NCBI GenBank assembly: GCA_020639095.1
Contig: JACKHH010000032.1
Span: 1 to 34,327, forward strand
From: Phycisphaerales bacterium
Lineage (GTDB): Bacteria; Planctomycetota; Phycisphaerae; UBA1845
Direction of reading: 5' to 3'
Length of the DNA: 34,327 bases
This document shows, piece after piece, positions 1 through 7,459 of this stretch. The position numbers were made by a program, and so were the translations under genes. The stretch's first letter is position 1. Each line of letters starts with the position of its first letter. Below the pieces are notes generated by a model. It did no database searches, was not told the origin of the DNA, and saw only the letters and a list, made by a program, of their open reading frames with translations.

Positions 1-1209
1 GAAACGGCTTCGGAGTTGTTCGGCGATCGTCGCATCTTCGTCGCCCGCGTCCGTCTGCATCAGCAAATCGTAGGCAAAGCGTTCCAGGTCCGCGAAGTCC
101 ATTACGCCCAAGGTGCGTTTCTGTCGTGCGTAGGCGTCGAGGAACGCGTTCGTAAGATCGATGAGCGCATGCAGATACGGAGCGGTCCGCGTGAGTTCCG
201 CGATCATCTCCGTTTCGGTGAAACGGCAAAGCTGCGCTTGCAAGCGTTTCTTGAGCAGGCCGTCGCGGGCTTCGTTGAACAGGTTGCGTGCGTTGTCACG
301 TTCCGCGCGCACCTCCTCGGGTGCGTCCTTGCTGATCGACGGCGCACCTTTTGAACTCATTTCGCACGCGGCGATCTCGGCGCGAACGGACTCCCACGAC
401 TCGCCCTCCGCCAAACGCGACGCCCACTGCGTCAACTGCTCCGCATGCGCACTCAGCAGGTCGCCATAAAACGTACCGGCAGCGAAGCACCGCGCGACGA
501 CATTCGCCATCTCGCGGCAGTGTTCCGCCTGCCGCTCAAGTTCCACGCGCAGCGCACGGGCTGTTTCCGCTACGATCCCAGTTAAACGTTGCGGCGAAGT
601 GTCCCGCGCCCGCGCCAACCAATCGGCAGGGTTCTCCTGACTCACCGCGAACGCCGACAACCGCAGCACGAACTCGCCAATCGATCCGTCGTACCCCAAC
701 CCGTAATCGTCAACGAGTTTCTTGAACTCAACCGCGAGATCCGCATCGCCCGCGTACAACTCATCGAACACCTGCGCGAGCGTATCCTGCCGCAGAAGGC
801 GGGCTTCATCGCCGTCGAGCATCTGGGCTGTCGCATCCACCCCCACGCGATCGAACCAGCGTCGCACCATCCACAAACAGAACGCGTGCAGCGTTGAAAT
901 CTGGGCGGTGTCGACCAGCGCCACCTGTGCCCGCAATCGCCGATCGTCCGGCGCATCCGCGCAGCGTGTGCGCAACGCCTTGCCGATCCGCTCTTTCATC
1001 TCCGACGCCGCAGCTTCCGTAAACGTCACGACCAGCAGTTCATCAACGTCGCAGCGATACGGCGGCGGCGCGTCGCACACCAGATGTGCACAGCGTGCAG
1101 CCAGCACGGCGGTCTTCCCCGAACCTGCAGCCGCTGATACCAGCACGCTGCGGTCGACGGTCTCGACAGCGCGTTGCTGCTCTTCTGTGAACGCGAACAC
1201 CGCCATCAT
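1..1209 (-). CDS. addA: AddA helicase-nuclease subunit, N-terminal part (runs off the window)
   Basis: This is the first 403 codons of an ATP-dependent helicase/nuclease subunit A, a UvrD-type superfamily 1 helicase that pairs with AddB to resect double-strand breaks for RecA recombination. The protein opens MMAVFAFTEEQQRAV, a Q-motif-like start, followed by the Walker A motif AAAGSGKT at residues 26-33 and the helicase motif VVTFTEAAASEMKERI. The family is usually about 1,200 residues, so only about a third is visible; the C-terminal nuclease domain lies beyond position 1. The ATG at 1209 overlaps the addB stop codon by four bases (ATGA), which implies translational coupling. The assignment is strong because AddB lies directly upstream. 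The gene is interrupted only by the window edge. Confidence 0.93.
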   Translation of the reverse strand, partial: MMAVFAFTEEQQRAVETVDRSVLVSAAAGSGKTAVLAARCAHLVCDAPPPYRCDVDELLVVTFTEAAASEMKERIGKALRTRCADAPDDRRLRAQVALVDTAQISTLHAFCLWMVRRWFDRVGVDATAQMLDGDEARLLRQDTLAQVFDELYAGDADLAVEFKKLVDDYGLGYDGSIGEFVLRLSAFAVSQENPADWLARARDTSPQRLTGIVAETARALRVELERQAEHCREMANVVARCFAAGTFYGDLLSAHAEQLTQWASRLAEGESWESVRAEIAACEMSSKGAPSISKDAPEEVRAERDNARNLFNEARDGLLKKRLQAQLCRFTETEMIAELTRTAPYLHALIDLTNAFLDAYARQKRTLGVMDFADLERFAYDLLMQTDAGDEDATIAEQLRSRF

Positions 1210-4200
1210 TCCTCCCCCGCCAAACGCTTGAACACCTGGGAGCGCTTGAGCGCTTCGAGGTGCCGCATCCCGGGATCGCCAAACTCGAAGCGACACACGG
1301 CGCGCATGTCGCACCATTGGCATGGGGAAAATCCCTGGATGCGATACGGCGAAACCGCGACGTCGCCATCAAGCACGCGATCGGCAAGCTCGCCGAGACG
1401 CTGGCGCGTATGATCCAACAACGCGCGAAAGTCGGCTGCGGTGGCTGCATCTCCCGCGTCGGCGTAGCCCAGCGAGCCGTCACGCTTGCGATACACTTTG
1501 TACAACTTGCTCCAACCCGATTCCGGCGCGTCGCTGTCCAGTTCCGCAAGCCGTGACGCATCGAGCAGACCGCGCGGAACCGCACCCACCACTTCGTCAT
1601 CGTCGTCGCCCGCGTCATCGGGATGGTCCACCGCGCGATACTTGCGCAGCAGGCTCACGTAGAACGCACCGGCGGGCACGATCGGCCTGCCCGCGAGCGT
1701 CGCGCCCTGATCCGCAAGCACGAGCAGATAACCCAGCAATTGCAGCGACAAACCGTGAAACACGCGGCTCAGATCCAGGCGTTTGTCTCGCGTACGCTTG
1801 TAATCGACAACCACCCCAAGGCATTCATCGCCGACTTCCGCAAGATCGATGCGATCGATCGCGCCGCGGATACGCACGCGCCGGCCCATCGGCGTATCGA
1901 TCTCCAGAGCGGGCAGACTCGCTTCGTCATCAAAACCGTACCGTCGCTCAGCCGCCCTTGGCCGAAACGCCCCGCCGCCCGCGATGCGCCGCTGTTGTTG
2001 CACGATCGGGTCAAGGTCGCGGGCGCTGCGCGCGAGCAGGTACGCGTCGCGGGCACTGGACAGTTCGCCCTCACGACCCAGCGTAACGCCAATGCTCTCG
2101 GCGCAACGTTCGAGACGCGGCAGTACGTCGGCATCGTTCACATCCGCGAACCGTTCACCGCGTTCGAGGCATTCGTTGAGGTAGGCTTCGAGGATCGCGT
2201 GGTGTACGGTGCCGACGTCGACGGGTTGAAGGTCCGCCTCTTTGCGCAGGCGCAGCTTGAGCCCCCAGCGTGCGAAACGTTGGAACGGGCAGGCTGCGAA
2301 GCTCTCCAACTCCGACACGCTCGCGGTGTACGGCGCGGTAATCATCGCTTCAACCGACGCGGGTGTGATCTGCGCCTCGTTGCGAAATGTCAATGACGCG
2401 AGCGCGTCGCGCAGGATGACACGCGTGGACTCCGCGCCGCGGGCAATCATGTAGAGATCGTTCCAGCGCACCTGACGCTCATCGCCAACGGGCTCAGCCG
2501 CGATGCGCTTGCCGAATTCGAGCGTCATCGCCGCAGCCAAGTCGCGCGCCGTCCATATCTGCGCTGTTGAACCCGCTTGCGCCGGATCGCCCAAGCGCCG
2601 CGCCGCGACACTCGGGAGCGCACGCTGAACGTCGCCCAGGTACGGCGAGGGCCGCAGCGCCCGCCCATCATCGTCGGCGGCAGCGTAGGTCAACAGCAGC
2701 TTGCTGCTCGCGCGCGTCAGCGCGACGTACGCGAGCATGCGTTCATCGAGCACGCGTTGCTTCCGCGTGACGCGCACGTACACGCCGGCGTCAGCGAGTC
2801 TCGTGCGATCCTCATCATTGAGCACCACGTCCTCACTGGCCAGACTTGGGAAAACGCCATCGTTGAACCCGAGCACGATCGCGACTTTGATGTCCGGGTG
2901 CCGGCTGCGTTCGATCGAACCCACGAGCACCTGATCAACGGTCGGTGGAATGAGCCCCAGGGTGAGTTCGGAGAGACCGGCTTCGATGATTTGCGCGGCA
3001 TCCACGACGTTCAGCGATTCGTCGCCGAGTGCATCTGCCAGATCGTCGAGCAGTTCGTGAACGACATCGAGCACCTGGCGATGTTCCGCGGCGCGTTCGA
3101 CCTCGCCGTCCGCCGCCGCCTCGGCTGACCAGGTCTCCACGTGCGTGTCGACATCCGCTCGATCGAGCAATTGACGCAACACGTCCGCCCATTCCGCTCC
3201 GGTGCGCGTCGAATCCTGCGCAGCCAACAGGTCGCCGAGCACTGCGACAACGCGTCGACGTGCGCGGTTGACCTCCGCCAAGCGCCGCGCAGCGCGATCC
3301 GCGGACGCTTTGCTTCTTCCCGCGTCGCGGGTGAATCGCCAATCCGACTCGGTCCAGAGCGGCGCGCCGGCGATCCCGTGCGCGAGGACGTAATTCTCCA
3401 GAGCATCAGCCGCGTCCGCGTCCAGCCCGAGCAGATTGGTCTTGAGCAGCAACCGCATCGGCTCGACGCCCGCACCGGTGGCAGCCACCGAGACCGCGTT
3501 TCGCAAAAACTCAACGAGTGGATGGTGCGCAACCGACCGCCGCCGGTCGATGAAGAACGGAATCCCGCGCTCACGCAGGGCTGCGGAAAGCAGATCATGA
3601 TACGGTTCGAGATCGCGGCAGATCAGCGCGATGTCGCGGTAGCGCAGCGGTTCAACTTCGCGCCACACCAGCGCACACACCTGCGACACGGCAAAGCCCA
3701 CCTCCGTCCGCCTGTCCGGTGCCTCCACAACCGCGACGTCCCGAGGCGCGTCCGCACTCTCGGACTCGTCCGCGGGCAGAAACGCCAAACCGTTTTCGAG
3801 TTGTGCAAGATTGCCGCCCTGCGGCCAGCGCGGCGCGGGCGGTTTCAACACGAGCGGCTCGTCGATCACGCAACCGGTATGAATCAACGCGTCGCGCAGA
3901 CTGAGATACGTGCGCAACGTACGCGCGAACAAATCGGTGGGATCAACGTCGCCCTCCCGATCCGCAGCCATAAAGCCGGCAGGGTCCACCAGCAGCGATA
4001 CCTCGACCCGCTCCGCGCGCTGCGCGAGATCGCGGAGCAGCGTCATCTCCAATCCCGTGAAACCGGCGAACCCATCGACCCAGAAGTGCGCGCCGTCGAA
4101 ACTCCGGCAGCGCGGCAGATGCTCACCGGCAAGCTTGAGGTACTGCGACGCGTCGAGCCGAGTGTCGCCCAGGTACCTAAGGTAGGCGTTATAGATTTCG

Positions 4201-4676
4201 CGGATGTCCGCGAACTTGGCGCGTTGTGCGGCGCTGTCGCCGGGAAGGTTGAGGTCCAAAGCGTCGGGCGCGATCCCCTCTTCGATCAACTCGCTAACCG
4301 TCCGGCCTAGGCGATCGAGAAAGCCCGGCATGCGTTCGACGCGGCGGTAGTATTTCAGGCGGCTGCCAAGTTTGGCGATCAGCGTACGCAGGACCATTGA
4401 CCGCGCCGCAGCCGATAGCACCTGCCGCTGCGCGAGATGACTCGATTGGAGAATTCGCAATGCCAACCGGCGAAAGCTGAGCACCTCCGCCCGCGCGACG
4501 GCGCGCAGCGAATCGCTCAGCAGCGCCCGCTCCATCTGCAAGCTCGCCTGTTCAGGAACGAGCAGCACGAGGCGGGAATCCGCAACCGGGTCCGCTGCAA
4601 GTTGTTCTCGGATCGCCGCGAGACAGTGATGGGTCTTTCCGGTCCCGGCGCGACCGATGACGAAGCGCACCGACAT
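1206..4676 (-). CDS. addB: AddB helicase-nuclease subunit, deeply divergent inactive-helicase/nuclease protein
   Basis: The protein has 1156 residues, close to the usual AddB length. It starts with a Walker A-like loop GRAGTGKT (residues 8-15). The C-terminal RecB-type nuclease carries H825/H826, GAIDRID with D941, and VVDYK with D958 and K960. Four cysteines, C796 (AACPFQRFA), C1119, C1122 and C1128 (CQWCDMRAVC), match the iron-sulfur cluster that staples the AddB nuclease domain. All known catalytic and cluster positions I can check are present, so the enzyme should be active. AddB partners AddA in end resection and, in characterised systems, in Chi recognition. The ATG at 4676 has AGAAGG seven bases upstream. 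It is the first gene of an addB-addA operon whose stop overlaps the addA start. Confidence 0.95.
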   Translation of the reverse strand: MSVRFVIGRAGTGKTHHCLAAIREQLAADPVADSRLVLLVPEQASLQMERALLSDSLRAVARAEVLSFRRLALRILQSSHLAQRQVLSAAARSMVLRTLIAKLGSRLKYYRRVERMPGFLDRLGRTVSELIEEGIAPDALDLNLPGDSAAQRAKFADIREIYNAYLRYLGDTRLDASQYLKLAGEHLPRCRSFDGAHFWVDGFAGFTGLEMTLLRDLAQRAERVEVSLLVDPAGFMAADREGDVDPTDLFARTLRTYLSLRDALIHTGCVIDEPLVLKPPAPRWPQGGNLAQLENGLAFLPADESESADAPRDVAVVEAPDRRTEVGFAVSQVCALVWREVEPLRYRDIALICRDLEPYHDLLSAALRERGIPFFIDRRRSVAHHPLVEFLRNAVSVAATGAGVEPMRLLLKTNLLGLDADAADALENYVLAHGIAGAPLWTESDWRFTRDAGRSKASADRAARRLAEVNRARRRVVAVLGDLLAAQDSTRTGAEWADVLRQLLDRADVDTHVETWSAEAAADGEVERAAEHRQVLDVVHELLDDLADALGDESLNVVDAAQIIEAGLSELTLGLIPPTVDQVLVGSIERSRHPDIKVAIVLGFNDGVFPSLASEDVVLNDEDRTRLADAGVYVRVTRKQRVLDERMLAYVALTRASSKLLLTYAAADDDGRALRPSPYLGDVQRALPSVAARRLGDPAQAGSTAQIWTARDLAAAMTLEFGKRIAAEPVGDERQVRWNDLYMIARGAESTRVILRDALASLTFRNEAQITPASVEAMITAPYTASVSELESFAACPFQRFARWGLKLRLRKEADLQPVDVGTVHHAILEAYLNECLERGERFADVNDADVLPRLERCAESIGVTLGREGELSSARDAYLLARSARDLDPIVQQQRRIAGGGAFRPRAAERRYGFDDEASLPALEIDTPMGRRVRIRGAIDRIDLAEVGDECLGVVVDYKRTRDKRLDLSRVFHGLSLQLLGYLLVLADQGATLAGRPIVPAGAFYVSLLRKYRAVDHPDDAGDDDDEVVGAVPRGLLDASRLAELDSDAPESGWSKLYKVYRKRDGSLGYADAGDAATAADFRALLDHTRQRLGELADRVLDGDVAVSPYRIQGFSPCQWCDMRAVCRFEFGDPGMRHLEALKRSQVFKRLAGEE

Positions 4677-4724
4677 GGCTGCCTTCTATGCGATCCCGTC
4701 AACCAAAGCAACTGCGGCGGGAAG

Positions 4725-4756
4725 GTGAGAAGGTGCCAAAGTGAGAAAGTGAGAAA
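4725..4756. repeat. Imperfect tandem GTGAGAA(A/G) octamers
   Basis: GTGAGAAG at 4725 is followed after eight bases by two exact adjacent copies of GTGAGAAA at 4741-4756, then by GTAC. The tract is A/G-rich and lies about 50-80 bases upstream of the addB start. It is too short for a VNTR claim and no function is evident. Confidence 0.6.
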
Positions 4757-4900
4757 GTACGGCAGCGGGAAAGTGTGGTGTTAACTGGATGCGAAAATCC
4801 GAGCCGCGACCGTCAGGGAGCGGACGTCACGTGACGTACCATTGCATCGCAACACCTCTCTGTGCCGTGGCTTTGGCCCCTTGCTTTGTACTGCGGCGAT

Positions 4901-4977
4901 GTGCCACTGCTCTTGAGCAGTGCAACCTCGGAACGTCGGACCTGGGATTCACGGCCACTGCTCAAGAGCAGTGGCAC
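4901..4977. repeat. REP-like pair of facing palindromes (CACTGCTC core)
   Basis: Positions 4901-4922 and 4956-4977 are exact reverse complements over 22 bases. Each arm is itself a hairpin: CACTGCTC-TT-GAGCAGTG in the first and CACTGCTC-AA-GAGCAGTG in the second, and the second extends to a 10-bp stem (4954-4975). The arms are separated by 33 bases. Two inverted palindromic units with a short spacer is the layout of bacterial REP doublets (BIMEs), which are mobilised by RAYT (Y1 transposase-like) proteins. No such protein is encoded here. Confidence 0.8.
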
Positions 4978-5000
4978 GCGTCAGCGCTTCATCTGACGGA

Positions 5001-5402
5001 TCACTCGTCGGTCTCGTTGCGACTGGCGGTGCGGATCAATTCGCGGTAGCGGACGATGCGGACCACCCGGTGCCCGCCGTGGAACAGGAAGAACGGTGCA
5101 GCCAGCGCGAACGGCAGCCCCGCCCAGAACAGCCACGCGATCTGCTCGGTCAATCCGAACCGGAGCATGATCAAACCAGTCGTCGCGCACAACAATCCCC
5201 AGAACAGGTCGCCGTACGGAAAGGCGAGATCCTGCGGCAACAGAATCCCCCGCTGGCCCAGCGTGCGATAGTTGTACTCGCTGCCGCATTCCGGACACCG
5301 CCCCACCGTCGGGCGCGTGCGCAAGTTGTAGGCACACTTCGCGCAGAAGACGTCGCGGTCGATCCCGCGGGCTTGCTCGATTTCACGTCCGGTTTGCGGC
5401 AT
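5001..5402 (-). CDS. Small zinc-ribbon membrane protein, function unknown
   Basis: The 133-residue protein begins with a zinc ribbon, CAKCAYNLR (C20, C23) and CPECGSEY (C36, C39). Two hydrophobic segments follow, at about residues 65-82 and 86-107, then a basic tail. Short proteins with a CxxCxYxLR...CPxCG ribbon and two membrane helices are frequent in planctomycetes; their role is unknown to me. The reading frame is open upstream to 5504, but I chose the ATG at 5402 because the ribbon follows closely and the longer form would overlap the divergent acyltransferase gene. The 94-base gap to that gene would hold both promoters. Confidence 0.72.
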   Translation of the reverse strand: MPQTGREIEQARGIDRDVFCAKCAYNLRTRPTVGRCPECGSEYNYRTLGQRGILLPQDLAFPYGDLFWGLLCATTGLIMLRFGLTEQIAWLFWAGLPFALAAPFFLFHGGHRVVRIVRYRELIRTASRNETDE

Positions 5403-5496
5403 ACGGAAGATATCGCAGCAGAGAGGGAGCTTGGCAAGCGGTCGAGGTCTGCGCGCAAATCGGCTATGCTCCGCGCGACGTGAAAGGAGGTCGTTG

Positions 5497-6495
5497 TTGG
5501 GCAAGTGGCTGGTGCGATTGCTGATCTTCGCCGGGAATCTCTACCGGCGCATGCTGGCGATGGGTCTGCACCTGATCGGGCCACGGGCGGCCTACGGACT
5601 CTTCGCGTTCGCCGGGCGGCGGATGTATCGCCTGCTCGACCCCCTGCGCAACTACAGCGAGAAGCAATGTCTCGCAGCCCTGGGTGATCGACTCTCACAG
5701 GCTGAGACGCGACGCATCAGCGAACAGGCGTTCGTACATCGCTGCTGGAATCTGGCGGACTTGATGCTGGCGGATTGGCGCGTGCGGGAACGGACCTGTG
5801 CAGGCGTTGGCGGGCAGATACCCGAGCCATACCGCGGGATGCTGCGCGACGCCGTCGCCCAGCGTAAACCCGTCATCCTGCTCACCGCATACTACGGGCC
5901 GTTCGACCTGCTACCGCTGTTTCTCGGATACAACGGGATACCCGCCGGCGCCGTCTATCTCCCGCACGCCAATGCCCGGTTCGACGTCTATCGCCGGCGC
6001 ATCCGGACGCGTAGCGGCTGTTCTGCCATTCCCGTCGCGGACGCAATCAACGAACTGCCCCGCATCCTCGAATCGGGCGGCGCGGTCGCGTTGCTCTCCG
6101 ATCATCACGCAACCAAGGGCGGTGTTGAAGTTGAATTTCTTGGGATTCCAACTGCGGCTTCGCGCGCGGTGGGGATTCTGGCGGCGCGATACGATGCGAT
6201 TGTCGCGGTCGCAGCCATTCGCCGAACGAACAAACCGTTCCGCTTTGAGATTGTGGTTGGCGATTACTTCGACGCAACCACGTGGCGCGACGACACCGAC
6301 CCGGTCATCACCATCACCAAGCGCTACCTCGCAGCCATCGAACGCATCGTGCGCGACGACCCCACGCAGTACCTCTGGGCACACGCGCGCTGGGGCGCGT
6401 CAGCCGCTAGTGCTCAACAGGCATCCCCCGGCAGCAATTCGCCAAACCCCTCTCCCCCGGGGGAGAGGTTGGGTGAGGGGGAACAAGAGACGTAG
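5497..6495 (+). CDS. LpxL/HtrB-family lysophospholipid acyltransferase
   Basis: A 332-residue membrane-associated protein of the lipid A late-acyltransferase family, which moves acyl chains onto lipid A or related lipids at the inner membrane. Evidence is the hydrophobic N-terminus, the block LLTAYYGPFDLL, the segment LLSDHHATKGGVEVEFLG (the family's D-x...GVxVxFFG region) and the end QYLWAHARWG (family QYLWxHxRW). The start is TTG at 5497: AAAGGAGG ends at 5490, six bases before it; an ATG at 5431 lies upstream of this site and is unlikely. The catalytic H-x4-D/E motif reads Y-Y-G-P-F-D, so tyrosine (Y132) stands where histidine is expected. The last ~20 residues, rich in Pro/Gly/Glu, are encoded by a palindromic repeat and are probably not part of the fold. 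Confidence 0.85.
   Translation: MGKWLVRLLIFAGNLYRRMLAMGLHLIGPRAAYGLFAFAGRRMYRLLDPLRNYSEKQCLAALGDRLSQAETRRISEQAFVHRCWNLADLMLADWRVRERTCAGVGGQIPEPYRGMLRDAVAQRKPVILLTAYYGPFDLLPLFLGYNGIPAGAVYLPHANARFDVYRRRIRTRSGCSAIPVADAINELPRILESGGAVALLSDHHATKGGVEVEFLGIPTAASRAVGILAARYDAIVAVAAIRRTNKPFRFEIVVGDYFDATTWRDDTDPVITITKRYLAAIERIVRDDPTQYLWAHARWGASAASAQQASPGSNSPNPSPPGERLGEGEQET
6449..6468. repeat. Perfect 20-bp GC-rich palindrome at the 3' end of the acyltransferase gene
   Basis: CCTCTCCCCC is followed directly by its reverse complement GGGGGAGAGG, then TTGGGTGAGGGGG. I recognise this type of dispersed CCCTCTCC...GGAGAGG...GGTGAGGG sequence as common in planctomycete and some other genomes. Here it sits inside the reading frame and supplies the C-terminal codons and eventually the stop. 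Confidence 0.75.
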
Positions 6496-6508
6496 CACAA
6501 TTCATAAA

Positions 6509-6558
6509 CGCGGCACTGCCGCGAGATGCCCTCCCCGTACCCCTCCCAAAGGGAGGGG
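6509..6558. terminator. Two hairpins between convergent genes
   Basis: CGCGGC-ACT-GCCGCG (6509-6523) and CCCCTCCC-AAA-GGGAGGGG (6540-6558) are both perfect stems. They lie between the acyltransferase stop at 6495 and the end of the minus-strand peptide gene at 6594. Neither is followed by a clear T-run, so factor-independent termination is only possible. The second resembles the palindrome at 6449-6468 and may be another copy of the dispersed repeat. Confidence 0.45.
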
Positions 6559-6593
6559 AGTTCGCACTCAACGCCGTTGGCGTTGCCGGTCTA

Positions 6594-6752
6594 TTAGCTG
6601 TCACCAGCCACACTGGCGATCGCAAACGCGAGCGACAGCGATGCTGAAACAATATCCACCGCGCTATCCGCCATCGCCTTTTCCGCCATGGGGAATCCCA
6701 TCAGGAACGCAATGGCCGCTCCGGCATACCAACGAACTTTTCGCAGATTCAT
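6594..6752 (-). CDS. 52-residue membrane peptide, function unknown
   Basis: The start at 6752 is supported by AGAGGAG seven bases upstream, a strong ribosome-binding site. The product MNLRKVRWYAGAAIAFLMGF... has a basic N-terminus and a hydrophobic helix at about residues 8-20, then a second moderately hydrophobic alanine/serine segment (about 33-49). It could be a small membrane protein or a short secreted peptide. I know no family for it. It lies between an acyltransferase and the signalling operon, both separated from it by gaps, so it is probably transcribed alone. Confidence 0.6.
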   Translation of the reverse strand: MNLRKVRWYAGAAIAFLMGFPMAEKAMADSAVDIVSASLSLAFAIASVAGDS

Positions 6753-6935
6753 GGAATCACTCCTCTCTGGATGGTTTCCGCGTGAGCGCTCATCGTGCAG
6801 GCGCGATCCGTCACCCCGCAAGCAGCGTCGTCACGATTATCAATCGATTCAGCTGGCGTGTCTACAGCAAACAACAGAATTGCGTCGGTGGGTACGTTCC
6901 TTGCAGCATAGAACGCAAGCCACCTCCCGTAGGCA

Positions 6936-7388
6936 TCAGGTCGTGTGGGGCAGTTCGAGGACCGACGTGGCGAACTCGATGATCAGGCGCATCTTGTCGC
7001 CCAGCTGTTCGTATTCAAGCGGTTTGGCGATGCAGAAGACCGCGCCTTGCGCGTAGCATTGTTCGTAGAGCTTGTCTTGGGTCGACGTGCTGTAGATGCA
7101 GACGGGGATCCGCCGGCTTGCCTGGTCGCTCTTGATTTCCTTCAGTGCTTCCGCGCCATCCATTTGCCGCATGCGCTGATCGAGCAGGACGAGGTCCGGT
7201 TTGGGATATTTCGCTCTGTCGGCAAAGTCGCCGCGACCAAGTACAAAATCAACCGCTTCGCCGCCGTCGCTCACGCAATGCAGCTCGCATTTCGCGGCGA
7301 CATCCGGCTGATCCTGCACCGCCCGCTTGACCAACAGCGTGAATGAATCGTCGTCATCCGCGAGCAAGATTTTCAGCGTCCGCCCCAT
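6936..7388 (-). CDS. Single-domain response regulator (Rcp1-like)
   Basis: A 150-residue receiver domain with no output domain. The acidic pocket is DDDD at residues 11-14, the phospho-acceptor is D70 (PDLVLLDQRM), the switch residue is S100 (VCIYSTS) and the conserved lysine is K122 (AKPLEY). A ribosome-binding site GAGG lies seven bases before the ATG. It follows the CheB-CheR-kinase hybrid by 71 bases on the same strand and is the last gene of the operon. It likely shuttles phosphate from one of the two operon kinases to a separate target protein; the partner is an inference. Confidence 0.9.
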   Translation of the reverse strand: MGRTLKILLADDDDSFTLLVKRAVQDQPDVAAKCELHCVSDGGEAVDFVLGRGDFADRAKYPKPDLVLLDQRMRQMDGAEALKEIKSDQASRRIPVCIYSTSTQDKLYEQCYAQGAVFCIAKPLEYEQLGDKMRLIIEFATSVLELPHTT

Positions 7389-7459
7389 CGCCTCACCTCG
7401 AAGTCATCGCACTTGTCTGTCCGACCAACGCCCACTGCACGCACTGGTTGTATTTCTGA

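Larger units (their letters stand above)
4677..5000. other. Intergenic region upstream of addB
   Basis: The 324 bases between the addB start and the zinc-ribbon gene stop contain no convincing gene. They hold an imperfect GTGAGAAA tandem repeat and a pair of inverted palindromes, listed separately. A weak minus-strand promoter-like pair (TTGCTT, 17 bases, TAGAAG) lies just before addB, but its -10 box overlaps the ribosome-binding site, so I do not trust it. Confidence 0.6.

Noticed and set aside
3141..4310. 389-codon plus-strand open frame
   Set aside because: It lies entirely antisense to addB, which has all family motifs; a GC-rich shadow frame.
5798..6982. 394-codon plus-strand open frame
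   Set aside because: It overlaps the acyltransferase in another frame and crosses the palindromes and the opposite-strand peptide gene; no start signal or family resemblance.
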